Source: Hermatobates lingyangjiaoensis (taxonomy: Eukaryota; Arthropoda; Insecta; Hemiptera; Hermatobatidae). Taken from it: a stretch of 64,000 nucleotides of DNA. Each line of letters begins with the position of its first letter. The stretch's first letter is position 1. A program made the translations under genes and the position numbers. The notes below the pieces were generated by a model, which had not been told where the DNA came from, ran no database searches, and saw only the letters and a program-made list of their open reading frames with translations. Shown piece after piece: positions 28,701 through 42,900 of the stretch. The stretch is from positions 2,118,001 to 2,182,000 of the forward strand of contig JAPFBL010000119.1 of NCBI GenBank assembly GCA_026182355.1. The letters are read 5' to 3'.

Positions 28701-31700
28701 TTGCTAGTGTGAATCATATTTATTTAAAAAAAAATATCTAATGAATACTATATAATTAATTGGCTATTGTTAACAAAAACTTTTGGCATTAACAAAAGTG
28801 GTTCACTCCTATTTGTTTATATGTATACTCTTCTCCATTCATGCATTAGTGATACAAAGGTTAATGATAATGGTCGGTATTAAGCCAAGAAATAAGGTAC
28901 ATATACAAGAGCATTGAAAGCTGATTAATCAGGTATTGTGGAATTTCAAAAAATTATGTCTCCACACAAAAAAAAGTTCAATATGAAAACTAACATATTA
29001 AACGTATTAACGTAAGAATTTTCTTACGTTATACACGTTATACGTAAACATATTTCATACGTTATAAACAAATGATTTCTATCTATATCCTATGTTATTA
29101 AAATTAATTGTCATTTTCTTAAAGATGAATAATATAAATTAAGTTAATGATATAATAGTAATAATAACAATAAAGCAAATTAGCATAAATTAAAGATAAA
29201 TAATATTATTCTGTTTCATTTATTATCTTCGGAATTCTGATGTCAGTTTTATACTCTTTAAAGTTTGATTATTTACTTATACGCCGATAAACAGAGGGGA
29301 GAGAGAGAGAGAATTGTATGTGTGAAGCCTATTTTTTTATTTAATTTTAATTCTGAGAATGAAATATTGAATAAAGAAAGAAATATTTAAGACATCTAAA
29401 CTGTTGTTAGATTAATGGTATCTCCCAGCAGATATCTCATGTCTACTCTCCCTCCTAATCTTATACATTGTTCTGACCTTAACAAACCTAGTGATTCATT
29501 TCCCTATAGTTCGCTGCATTCAGTTGTTACAAAGTATTCTTGACACACATTTTACTTGGCATACAATTAGTATTAGTAAATTATCTTAAATTATATCAAT
29601 TTTAATAAGTAACATACATATTTAATTTCATGAAATTTTATATTGCAATATTTCATGTAATCTTAAGCAATCTGTGTTTTGTGGAATAATTTGCTGAACT
29701 AATAATTTGCTGTTTTGTTTTTACACTAGTTCACACTCTATTTAAAAGACAGAATAAAACAAAAGAAAATTGACATTTAAAAAGAAAGTTCTTCTGACAG
29801 TGAACTGTTGTTCAAATATTAATCTGAGTAAATACTTCGGTATTTACAAAAACAGTAATCTGTTTTATATTTTTAGTTATATATAGTATCATCAACAAAA
29901 CGATGCAGAGGGTTACAAACATTTCATGGTAAACTATGGGTACACAGTAAATACGAAAACCACACTTTGATTCATTATTTTTGGTTTAGGGAGAGGAGAT
30001 GCCCAATTTATTTTTAAGTCAGGCGATGCCCAACTGGTCTCCAACCGCTGCTTCACAATTGTCTTGCTGTTGCTATCTCTTATCTCCTGATGACGGTTAA
30101 ACCGAAAAGTATAGAGTGTAAGTTTTTACTATGTACTATGTACTATGTTCTATTTACTATGTACTTATAGTTTACTCTGACCCTCATATATATATACAAA
30201 AATATCAAGACTCGGTCAGTTCTTCAGGTCCAAATGAAACTCTCATAGCCAACGTTTCGGTTTTTATTTAAAACCTTTTTCATAGGCAGATGTAAGAATT
30301 TTTTAACTAAGAAAATGTAATTTACGTTATTTAAAGAAACAACAATGTTAACCGGACAAAACCTCCGACTAGCCTGAATCTGCTGTATATATATATTATA
30401 TATGTATATATATATATATATATGTGTGTACAAAGGCAGCAGGTCTTCCCTTAAGCATATGTTATTAAAATAAGCAGCAGCTTCTGCATTGACCAGTTTC
30501 TTGTTGACACTCTCTACTTTTCGTATCACTTTGCGGTGAGACTCTGGTAGCTTCCAAAGAAGGTTAGCAAAAGACATTATTGTGTGTGTTAATGTCTTTT
30601 GCTAACCTTCTTTGGAAGCTACCAGAGTCTCACCGCAAAGTGATACGAAAAGTAGAGAGTGTCAACAAAGAAACTGGTCAATGCAGAAGCTGCTGCTTAT
30701 TTTTAATAAATATATATATATAAAATATATATAAATTAAAATATAATTAATTTAAATTATATTATTAAAAAGGTACTTAGTAACAACGGTTACTAGCCGT
30801 TGCAATTACAACGTGGGGGTCCCCTTTCTTTTTTCCCAAGACGGATTGCCCAAAAATTTTGAATTTTGGTGTTTTTGGTTTTTCCTTTTTTTTTTTTTTT
30901 AAAAAAAATATATAAGGTTATATTTTATATATTTTTTTTTTTTTTTATTTAACGGGTTTTTAAATTTTTGGTTCAAAAATTTTAAATTAAAAAAAATTTT
31001 TTAAACCTTTTTTTTTTAAAAAAATTTTTTTTTAAAAAAAAATTTTTTTAAAAAAATTTTAAAAAATTATTTTTTGGGTTTTTTTATTAAAAATTTTTAT
31101 ATATTTTTTTTTTTTTTTTTTTAAAATTTAAAAATTTTTAAAATTTTTTTTTAAAAAAATTTTTTTAAAAAAAATTAAAAAAAATTTAAAAATATATATT
31201 TATTTTTTTTTTTCCGGGGAAAAAATAAAAGGGTTTCCCCAAAAAAAGGGGAAAACCCAAATTTTCCCCGTTTGGGCCCAAAAAGGTTTTTTTCCCAAAG
31301 GAATTGGGGGACAGGGTTTTTTAAAAGGTTTTAAAAAAAAAAACCTTTTTTTTTTTTTTTTTTTTTTTTGGGGTTGTTTTTTTTAAATTTTTTAAAGGTT
31401 TTTTAATTTTAAAAATTTTTTTAAAAAAAAAAAAAAAAAAGGGAAAAGGGGGCCCCTCCTTTAATTAAAAATTGAAAAAAAATTTTTTTTTAAAAATTTT
31501 AAAATAAAGGAGAAAAAGGGAAAAGGGGAAATTTAAACCGGTTTTCCCCGTTTTTCCCCTTAAACCCCTTCCTTTGGAAAACCCAAAAAAAAAAATAAAA
31601 AACCCGGGGTTTTTTTAAAAAAAATTTTTTTTTTGGAAATTTTTTGGGAAAAAAATTTTTCCAAACCCCCTTTTAAATAAAAAAGGGCCTTTTTAAAAAA

Positions 31701-34700
31701 AAAAATTTAAAAAAATTTCCTAAAAAAAAAAAAACAAAACAAACCCAACCAAAAAAAAAAAAAAAAAGGAACCCCCAAAAAGGTTTAAGGTTTTCCCAAA
31801 ATTTTAAAAAAAACCCTTTTTTATTTAAAAAAAAACCTTTTGGGAAAAAATTTTAACCTTAAAAAATTAAAAAAAACTTTAACCAAACAAAAATTTTTAA
31901 AGATTTAAACCCCCAAATTTAAACCACCCCCTTTTTTTTTAAATTTTCCCCAAAAAAGGTTTCCCCTTGCAAAATGGAAAACCTTTTGAATAATTTCCTT
32001 TCCGGAGACTCATAGAAAACATATATATAATATCAATATATATATATATAACAAGATTTCAAAATAAACACCATCAATGTTCAAACCACAATAATAAATG
32101 GGGGAAAGACTAAGATCTTTCAACCAATATAAAAGCATTTCAAGCAGTGTTATACTGTTCTACAGACAGAACTGTGGGAAGTACAGGAAGTATTAATACA
32201 TAGGTTAAGCATTATTATTAGAAGGAAACGAGACCTTCTTACGAATTATTATAGGGCTTCTGCTGTTTATGTAAACTCCCACGGTAGTTTTCCTGTTCAA
32301 ATCTTTAAAGGGCTCCTCTTTTCACCAGTCACATCAAGTTAAAAAAAGGTCAAAAATAATCTTAAAAGATAACAAAAAAGATAAGCACAACTAGAGAGAG
32401 AAACCTCCAAGTAAGTAATATACTTAGTAAAGAAACACAATTACTACTTTTATTATTTCAGATAATCCATATTAAGGAGAAGAAAAAGAGGGTACCAGTC
32501 ACATTGGAGAACGGTTGCTTTCCACTGCTTCTACAGCCTGCTTGGAATACTTCTTCCTTTCTTTTGAAGCCAGATTTAACGAAAATCAGGATAATATGTT
32601 CACTTTGGTGTTTCTTTTCTTTGTATTTAAACTTATATAATTACATTGACCCTTTACCCTTTCAGGGTAAACTGTAGGCGAATAGTACATAGATACTCTA
32701 TGATATTCTATATATAGATACATAGATATAGATACTCTAGATTAAATTATATATATATATATATATTATGTTATATATATATCTATAAGTATATAACAAG
32801 ATTTCACAATAAACACGTAAAATATCAATCAATGTTCAACCCACAGAAACAAATGAGAAAAAAAGGCTAAGATCTTTCAACCATAACAAGCTGTCTTCGT
32901 CAGAGTCATAACCCAACTCAGTAGTATGCAATATCACCCATTGCTTGTTTCTCTTATATCTCAGTTTCACTCAATGCAGAACGGTCTCCCTTCATCTTCT
33001 CTATTCTATTAATTCTGAAGACCAATTCTAGTTCAAAATACCAATTTATCCCAGAAAAGAAGAGCTCAGAAAACTGTCATATGAAGTCATTTCAAATGAA
33101 ACTTTGTACATAAAGGAATGTGAGATTGATTTTAACAGTATGTCCATATAAAGTGAAATAACTTGACAAACTCATCACGGCAGAGTTGTCAGGCTGGAGA
33201 TAACTACAAAGCAACATCTAGCAGATTTAATTGAACGTCGAAAACTGAAATACTCTGGCATTTTATTTAAAATCCAAAACAATTCAAAAATAAGGCTTAA
33301 TTGTTTGGTTTATCATTGAGTATAATAAAACTGTAAGGTCCAGAGTAGCTCAGTGAATTGGGGCTCTCACTCTGTCCTTCTATTCTTTTACGCGGGAGGG
33401 AAAAAGACTGAGCACTTTATTTCTCGGAGTGAAAGGTTAAGCGATCAGTCCCAAGCCTGTACAATTTCAGTTACTTAATAAAAATCCCTACTCTAAATAC
33501 TTTAAAGTTAGGGGAAATTAGGGACTCTCATGTTGAATAATTAAGATGACACAATACTGTTTAGAGGAATCAGTATCAGAGCTGTAGCTTCCTAGGGCAC
33601 ACTCAATCAGAGGAAACAGATAAATCTAATCAATCTGAGAAAATAGCAGCAGTTAATAGATAAGGTTTTAGGAACAAAGCACAAATCTATATATATAAAA
33701 ATGACTGTCTGTATAGTATGTGTCTGTGTGTGTGCATGTTTTCCGTGTAGAAAATATATACAAGGAACTTACAAAAAAACTTTTTGTTTCAATCTTACCT
33801 AACTTTTTCCGAGGAAGCCACGAGTGGTATTTTCATTTCGATCGGAGCTCATTTCGGGGTCTACAGACTTATGTATAAATCTCTTCATAATAAATAAGTT
33901 TTGCTTTATAACCTGTTTACATTTTGATTTTAATTGGTAATGGCGGCCGCAGGTCGGCTATATATCCACCTGCTTTGTTCAATTCGAAACATTCAGGCAC
34001 CGTGCCAAACATGCAATCCGTGCCGAAGGATGGATGATACTGTGGTTACTGTATTACCAATGTAGCCTCAAGGGTACCAGGCGACTTCCTTGAGTAAATA
34101 GCCTTACTTCGGTATGTGGTGCTCTGCCGGAGCAGACAAAATACCACCGACAGAGCTCCAAGGATTTTCCTCTGTATGATGCTAAGGAGAAAGAAGTCTG
34201 GAGGCCATCCTCCGGAAGCGCAGAGGGTCCAAAAGCGCTAACTAGTGGTAGCCAAACTCCCACAAGTGCACCTAAGGACCCGAAGAAGACTGTTCCGAAG
34301 GAGAATAAAGGAACTCACTTGTTACCGAAACTTAGGAGGGATGGGGGCTTAATCAGCATAATCAATAATGGTTTCGGCAGATTCCTTAAAGAAGATTAAG
34401 GAACACCTTTACGCCTGCTGACTGACTATTAGGCAACTTTGCTGCAAGAGGTAGGTGCTCGGGACCTACCACTCAACAAAAACCATAGAAAATCTTTTTT
34501 GATATAGTAAAAAGATTTTAAATTAACTATTTAACTTAAACATTTTGCTAAAACCAGCAAAAATGATAAGCTTCTTATAGGGGTACGAGTACTTTAGTAC
34601 AGAAGAGGGGAAGTACAATAGTTTTTATGACGCAGTGCTGTAGTCACCCTCAGATAATAATTATAATAGTTTACCATTAACCTTCTTTATCTGATTGGTT

Positions 34701-37700
34701 TGAGTATTAGATATTATTAGTATTAGATATTTAAGTATTAGATATTAATTTGATATTATTATTTAAGATAGCATTACAAATAATAATGATAGTATTTGAA
34801 CCATAATTCAAATCTTTTGGCCAAATTGTAGGCTTTATTGAATCCTTAGATAGAGGTCTACACAGTAAAGTTAAATGGATGTAAGGCTTGGTTATTTATT
34901 TCTGATTGATTAATTCGTTTGTTTAAAATATTCAACTATTTCTAAATTATAGTAACTAGTATCCGGCCCTACAGCACACAAGCAAAAAGATAAGTTATTG
35001 TGTATGGATAATCTCTAACTAGAAGACGTTTATGAACAGCTCTATGTCTAAATCAGTAAGACTTATATGGATGTATATTAGTTAGAAATTTTTTTCTAAA
35101 ATGGGAGAGGGAGAAAATCTCCCTCTAACATGTTTCTATTCATTGTTGTAACAAGTTAAAGGATATTTTATAACTGAAACTTAATTATATTCCCTCGAGA
35201 AAGGTAATAATGTAATTTTGATTTCGATGGTAATCTACTTTCCTATACTTCATATTAATTTTGAAAAAAAAATTGTGCAATTTATAATAATTTTTTCATT
35301 ATTTTTTTTATGAAACTATAATTTACATTTTAATTAATTTTCTTTTAGCTAAAAAAAACTTAAGTGTGAAGGAACTATAGAAAATTTAAATTGTTTCCCT
35401 TATATGTAATTTATTATTAGAGTTGGAATGAATTTGTTTCCCGAGTAACGCCGGATAAATCGGCTTGTATATTATAAAATGTGCTTGCACACAAAACAGA
35501 AGTCACCTATGAGGTTTCATTATCAATAATTATATAAGTTAGTGATAAAGTTACACTCGTTCAATTATCATTGAAATTAGATTATTATTATTAGTCTTAC
35601 CAGAGGTAGGAATGTGAAGAGTTATGTCATGTAACTGAATCATGTTGGCAATGCAGTTGCGGTGAGTAAGAAGAACTCCTTTCGGCACTCCAGTGGTGCC
35701 GCTCGAGTAAGGCAGAATAGCCGGTATACTTAGATCCAACTCGGCTGACCACCGACACCCCTCTACATCTTTCAAACAGTCTTTTCCTTTCCACTTCCAT
35801 CGGCCTCCATCCAGCAGTACCAATCCTTTGCACCCATCCAACTTCTTTGCCACTCGCTCTATTAGACCTTTGTTCTCTTCAAGTCCAATTAAGCATTTCA
35901 CTTCGGCATTCACAAACTGTTTAAGTATTTCATCTGTAAAAATATCAGTATAATGTTAGTAAGATATCTTAGAGAATGGCGTAGCCAGAAGAAAAAAAAA
36001 CATCACAAATATCACCATATATACTTCTATAATCATAAAACTCTGATGTTTGCGTTTAAATATTTGTAAATTGAATAATATATTAGGAATTTTGTGGGAA
36101 TCGAACCCACACCATTGGCATTTGAGGAGGTCCAGCGCGCTATCGTCTGCGCCACGGGGACTCCTGTAAAATAAACTTCAAAAACCTGATATACTCGTAA
36201 ATGACGCCAAAGCATTAAATAATAGTTTTTTGATCTAAATTATAATGATTTAATTATAATAAATTTAGAAAGAGAAAATTTAATGAATAATCGACGAGAA
36301 TATGAAATAATTATTTATTATATCAACAAATGATAATTATTATAGTTAACACATGTTTTAGTAATTATCAAATTAATATAAATAAAATATTAACACCACA
36401 CAATTATGTCCGTAATCAAAAGAAACTGACATAATGCCTATATTTTCTTCTTTTGATATATCTATTAAAATGAAAGTGACAGAATAGGGCTCCCGATGAA
36501 TTGGAAGCTACAGAAAAGTTCTTAATTAAACTAATGCTCTCTAAATGAAGGTGTTCAGGGCTCATTGCTTTGGTTGTAGGATCTCAGGAATTAACAACTT
36601 CTTCCAATTGTCAACAGAAGATCTGGTGCTGATTTCTACAATGCTTGAACCAGTCTTAATTTTGGCGGAAATTTACTAAATTCCATTTAACTTGCAATAT
36701 GAGACTTTAAGAAGAAGATGAGGAATACTCTAAATTTGTGATAAATATTGGTGAAGACAGAGTTGAAAAGAATGAAAATTCCATTCCCATTAAATTTCAT
36801 TAAGTTCCATTTAACGAGACATACAGTGAAGTTAATCATAGGTTCATTGAATAATTTCCAGGAGAAATTAAACAATATCTGTTATATAACTTGGTTTGTG
36901 TACGAACAGAACCCATACATTACCCTCAAGAGTTTCCTCCTGTCAAGTTACGTATTTATACCCAGGATCCTTCCACTATATGAGCCGGGTATCAACAACA
37001 ACGATTCACGGTAAGACGGATTTGTATAATAATATGATATTTTTGAATAATGATATTTTAACGCATATAAATATACTCTATATATTATTTGCGTTAATTT
37101 AAATATTTAGGAAAAGTATATTTTTCCCCCAAAAATAGATTGTTATTGATGATATTATTATAAAATCGTCTTTTGTGAATGGCATTCTTTTTTCTGATAA
37201 AAATATAAATGAAAATGGAAGAGATAAATATTGAAAAGGAAAGTCTTTTAGACTGGAGAGAAAGTTAATACAGAAGCAGTGTCTAACTGGGGATGTCAAA
37301 CTTCGCTCAGTGCATTGTCAGGCTGATATGTTTTTTTCTTTTTTTTTTCAAAATGATCTACCTAAATGATTAATTTATTTTTCTGTTTTATTAAATTTTT
37401 ATTTTAAAATTTAATCTTGTTACTTAACACAATTTATGAAATAAGTTTCCTTATTAAATGAAAAGTTGTAAATTATTGTTAAAAAAATTAACATAGTTTT
37501 TTAGATTCTTTTTCAATTTAAAAGCAATAGGGCATTTGTTTTATAACTTTTGTAAAAAAAAAAAATAAAAATCGTAGTACTGACTACCGATAAACATGCT
37601 TTAATGCAAAATTTAAAATTTTCTCTGCTTTTCAACATCTTAGTAACTTGAGATAAATGTTGAAGTGCAATCAAAGTTATGTGTTTTATTATAAAAAAAT

Positions 37701-39895
37701 ATGTTTTGAAATAAGTTTAGGAGTCGCTGCGTTTAGGTGTTTGTTATCAACGACCTCTCCGATAACTCTCAAATAGACTGTAACATGACCGCTGACTGTA
37801 GAAACCAACTGAATGCTGTACCATACCCTGGATGGGATTTAAAGTTGCAATGGATTCCAAACCATATAGGCATCAATAGTAATGAAATGGTGGACAACCT
37901 GCCAGAACGATGGTCCAAGTCCTCTTCAACCAATCTGCTTACCATCACTCAAAGCGGCAAAGGATACATCAGCTCAAGAATCAACCAATAGAACAAAGAG
38001 CGACTTGCTACACTGGCAAATGGTGGGAGAGGCTAACATCCCAAGGACCTATGGACCCAAACCTGCAGTGAGTCGCATGTGTGGCCACCTTCCGTATGTA
38101 AGACTGGTGACGACTACCAATGAGATATCTCCATCGCATCTGGATACCTACTCCAGAGTGTCTTCTCTTCATCACGATGCCTAACACTTGAAGGCTTCCC
38201 TAGTTTTGACCCCCATCTTAACATAACAACCAACTAGAGTCTCATCTTTACTGGTCAGCTCGTGGTCTAATGGTCTAATAGCCAAGGGTGCGCTTTGACA
38301 TGCAGCACACTGGCTGTTCAGAATGTGTCTAGCACATGGCTTCATGGAAGAGGTATTATGATTTGTCTTATACTTTTTACGTGTTAATGACACGTGTCAC
38401 TAACAACTAACTATCATATATTTCAACTTTTTCTATACAGTGCTATTATTTTTATTTTAGAAAAGATAATGTTCTATATAAATTTGCATGGTGTTATTTA
38501 CAAATCTTTTATCAAGAGAAGAGAGCAGAATGCCTACACTTTCTTGCTGATACTGCAATCCTGACTTCATTACTCGCTATACATTACATTACAATAACAT
38601 ACATTACAAGTCTTTGTAATGGAAGTAACAGATTGTCGAGGAAAATCTATAACATGACGCAGAACTCTAATTATAGGTACAAGTTTAACATATGAAAAGG
38701 TTAAAATAAAATTGATAAACCATGAAATATGGTGTTCTATTCAACAACATATAGACATAATCTGACTAGTTTTTCAATATGGCTAAGTATAGAATCAATA
38801 TTTCAATCTTATTTCAATGACAAATATAATGCAAGACCAAATATTTAAATACTCAATGAATAAAAAAATACTGAAATACACATATTAAAGTTTTCCCAAA
38901 CCAAAGATAAAAAAATTTTAAGACTATCTGTTGTCATTTTTTCTTTTTTCTTTTTTTGATTTTAAAGATGTTACCGAAAGGCTTTATAAGATAATTTGTT
39001 ACTTTTATTTTTTTTTATATTTATTATATGTAATGAAATTAGTCAATTCTGTCTTCTTGTAGTCTTGTTTTGTAAAGCATTCTTTACAACATATTGTTGT
39101 TTTTTTTTTGAGTTTGTAGATTGTACTGCTTTGTATTTTTTGTAACAGGCGTTTCAACATCTAGGTTTATTAACTCCCTCTCAATATGCCAACCATACAA
39201 TATTTATACAACACAACAAGAGCCAGGGATTCGAACTTACACCTTTAGATCCTTGCAATATGACTTACCAACCAAGCCTGTTTAAATTAATTTTAAAATA
39301 ATCAACATTTTAGAGTTAAGCAGACTTACAATTATTGTTTTTTAAATTAATTTTATATTATTAAAATACTGTTCCAAAACTGTTACCAGATATGATTGAA
39401 CCTATTTTGAGAGATGAGATGTTTACCTTCTGTAAAGATGGGGTTGATAAATGTTAGTCGAAGAGCAGCCTGGAGAATGCCGTGAACGGCCACAGGGAAG
39501 TCAGGACAGTTGGGTATGACGAGTCCGACAACGTCATTCTGTGCCAGTCCGAGGTCTTCTCGCAACAACTTGCTTGCGCTGTCTGCCTTAGAGCGGACTT
39601 CCTTGTACGTGTAGCTTAGTCCAGTGTCACTGCACGTCTGCCAACAAATGAGATAATTCAATTCCAACCACGACTCACCCACCACAACTGCTAGAGAACT
39701 ATCCGCTTCGTCGGAAAGTTCATTAACACAATTAAATTCATTTGTGCCGACAATCCAATTCACAATGGAAGTAGAAGTAAATTTAAATTACTTAAGTGCA
39801 TTTTCACTAGTTTCCCTAAAGGGTTAGGTTTTACTTTTTACAGGTATCCAACCAATATGTTCGCCTATGTCCATTTTGATTCTACCCATACAATG

Positions 39896-39949
<54 letters not shown>

Positions 39950-42900
39950 ATGAATATAGATATATGTTTTTAGGATCCTCAAGACTGTGCTCCCCTGAAT
40001 TTATCAATAATAAAATTAACAATCTTATTTCTATAGCTTACTCATTAAGAGGTGCTAAAAAAACACTTCCCAATTCTGTAACAAAAAGCCTTTTAATGAA
40101 AATGTCATAGCTTTACTTTATCATGAGTCATTTGACCCAATTCCTAGGCTTGCTAGAAATCTTTACTTTAATATACTTTTTTTTTTAATGGTAGTAGAGT
40201 AGGTAATTTGATAATTAGACACTGTTTTACAAAACAAAGTTACTGTTATTTAGAAAATTTTCATTTAAAAGTTGACATTAAATATACGTAAGTCAGAATG
40301 CTAAATCTGTCAAATTACATCAATATCACTTCATTAAATCTAAACAAATTAACGCCTTATTTTTGCTGACAAATAATGAGAATCATTACATAAATTGGAC
40401 TAAAGATAATATTAAATGATTTGGTTAAGAAGTACTACCGGTCCTCATTAATTAAATTTGAAAGATCAAATACTATAGATATTAGTATTGGTTTATTCAA
40501 ATTAGACTCACTATTAATGAGAGCAACACTGTGACTATTGAACGCCTTTGTTTACCCTTTCTCTGCTGTTGACGAACTTTAAAAGCATCTCATATATAAA
40601 GCATCTCATATAACCAATATATAGATATAACCAATTAAATGAAATGATTCCATGAACTAAATAAACTAGATTCAGAAAAAGAACAAACATACAAGAAATC
40701 ACAGGAACTCAGTACTATATTTTGATTTCGTTGTCATTAGGAAGATAGTTGTGAGAATCACCTGTCTTCGGAGCGACTCACATCTATCTGTAATTTAAAG
40801 ATTACCTTTAAAAATCTAACATCTTCTTTAATTTAATTTAGCTAAAATACATATGTAAGCAAACGTAATATTCTGCTTACATCTGGGTAATTAATACCTA
40901 GAATATTCTGTTTATATGACGGCGAAATCATCAATCGATTATATTCAATTAAAGATAGAAGACTAAGGATAAATGTCCGGAGGGATGTGTAACTGGAATT
41001 AATAGAAGTTGTCAAAACCAAAATTTGAAGAAAGAAAAATAACATCTAAAACTATAATGGAACTTAAAAAACGTGTTGAATAAATTATTGATAACTTTTA
41101 GGAAATTCACGAACAATATACAATATACAATATAATGTATACAATATATACATATGTACATATACAATACATATACAATATATACAATATACAGTAAATT
41201 GGGTCAAAAAAAATCTGAGAGGGGTTGAAGAGATTTTGAAAAAAAAACCGCTATATGGATCAAACAAAATAATATTTACAATAAATATAATTGGAAATTA
41301 TAAGACCTAAAGAGGTTATTTAGTATTAATAAGAGTCTTTTGTTCTAAAGGAACACACTCAAAAGAAACGAAAAGCAAGAAATTCTGAAATTGTTTTCAG
41401 TTTAATTGTTACTAACTATATACTACATTTATTATATTTTTATTAGTGACATTATTAATTCCTTTTTTTTAGAGGACATTTAACTGTTTTTGCTGTAATT
41501 TTACAAACAGTACTTCACTGTCATATTTTATTAATTCTCCCTCACAATATTACGATATTGATGCTATTCAAACAGGCTCTGGTCAAAGTACTTCACTTCT
41601 ATCCCTTACTAGCTCTGTCTCACAATATTGCTGTTGCCATAATTACTGTTATTAGTTACTGTTAACTGATCATTTAGGATTTGACTCTGACGGTGACCAC
41701 TTGTTATTATGTAAGATCTTTTTTTTTTTCATTTCTTATTGTGGTTTGAGTGTTTATTGTGTATAGAGTTATAGTATAATATTGGTAGAAATATTTTGCC
41801 AGAAGTTAGGATGTATCAATCGTGACAGGTTATATGACTTACGGTTCGATTTTCAGCTACTAATTGAAAAGGTCGCAGACTGTTAAGCAAAGAAATGGAA
41901 GTGAGTAATTGAGCCAGAGATGAGGCAGACGTGATTTCTTACGACATTTGACGCTACGCCCCCTTCTCTTGTCTCAGCTATTCAGCTTTCATTTAATCCA
42001 TCCTTTTTCATTCCCTTATTTTATATGAAAACATACTTTTCATTTTTCAGTCTTTTGATTTAATAATAGGATATTGTACGAGAAAGTTGGAACAACAGTT
42101 GATATACAGGAACAGCATAACGCATTCATCTCTTATCTACATTAGACCTTAATATATAACAAGATTTCACATAAACACGTGATATAACAATCAATGATCA
42201 AACCACAATATGAAATGGGGAAAGATCTTAGTTTCTTTCTCCCATTTCATATTGTGGTTTGATTATTGGTTCATTAATATATATGGAAGATAATATATTA
42301 TGTGTTCCAAATAGACGATGAAAAAATAATTTTCACAATCAGTACAATTTAGGAAATAAACAGAAGATTCATATACAAAATTAAAAAAAAAACTTATACT
42401 ATTTCTACTTGTTGGTGCGTACTATACCACATTTTATTCTAGATGAATCATATATAATTAGATTCATTATGTATCAAACGTATCTATGATTTCTATAAAT
42501 GAGGTGCTTATTTTGAAAGTGGCATAAGTCGCTTTCTGAATCAAGATATTTAAGGGTTTCCGTTCAAAAATGTATAAAAATATTTATGCAACCTTTCGAG
42601 AAGATTTATTTATATTTTTTATCTAAGGATACTTATATTTTTCTTAGAATAAATAATTTATTAAAAAATATATTATTAATAAAATTGTTTAGTTAATAAA
42701 ATTAATATGTAGTTATTAAAATTAAAAAATCACCACTTTTCGTTTCGGTAATTTGACTTATGTCACTTTCAAAATAAACGGGTCATATATGAATCAAACT
42801 TTGATATATATAATAACATTAAATGTTCAAAAAAAAAAACAATAAGAAGTGAGGAAAACACTATGATCTTTCAACAGTAACAAGCGGTCTTTGTCAGAGT

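Noticed and set aside
30830..31985. Low-complexity satellite or telomere-like array
   Set aside because: There is no repeat unit; the pattern is run-length inflation of ordinary sequence, better explained as a consensus error.
34054..34263. 69-codon minus frame in the GC-richer patch
   Set aside because: No homology recognised and no link to flanking exons. More likely part of a repeat.
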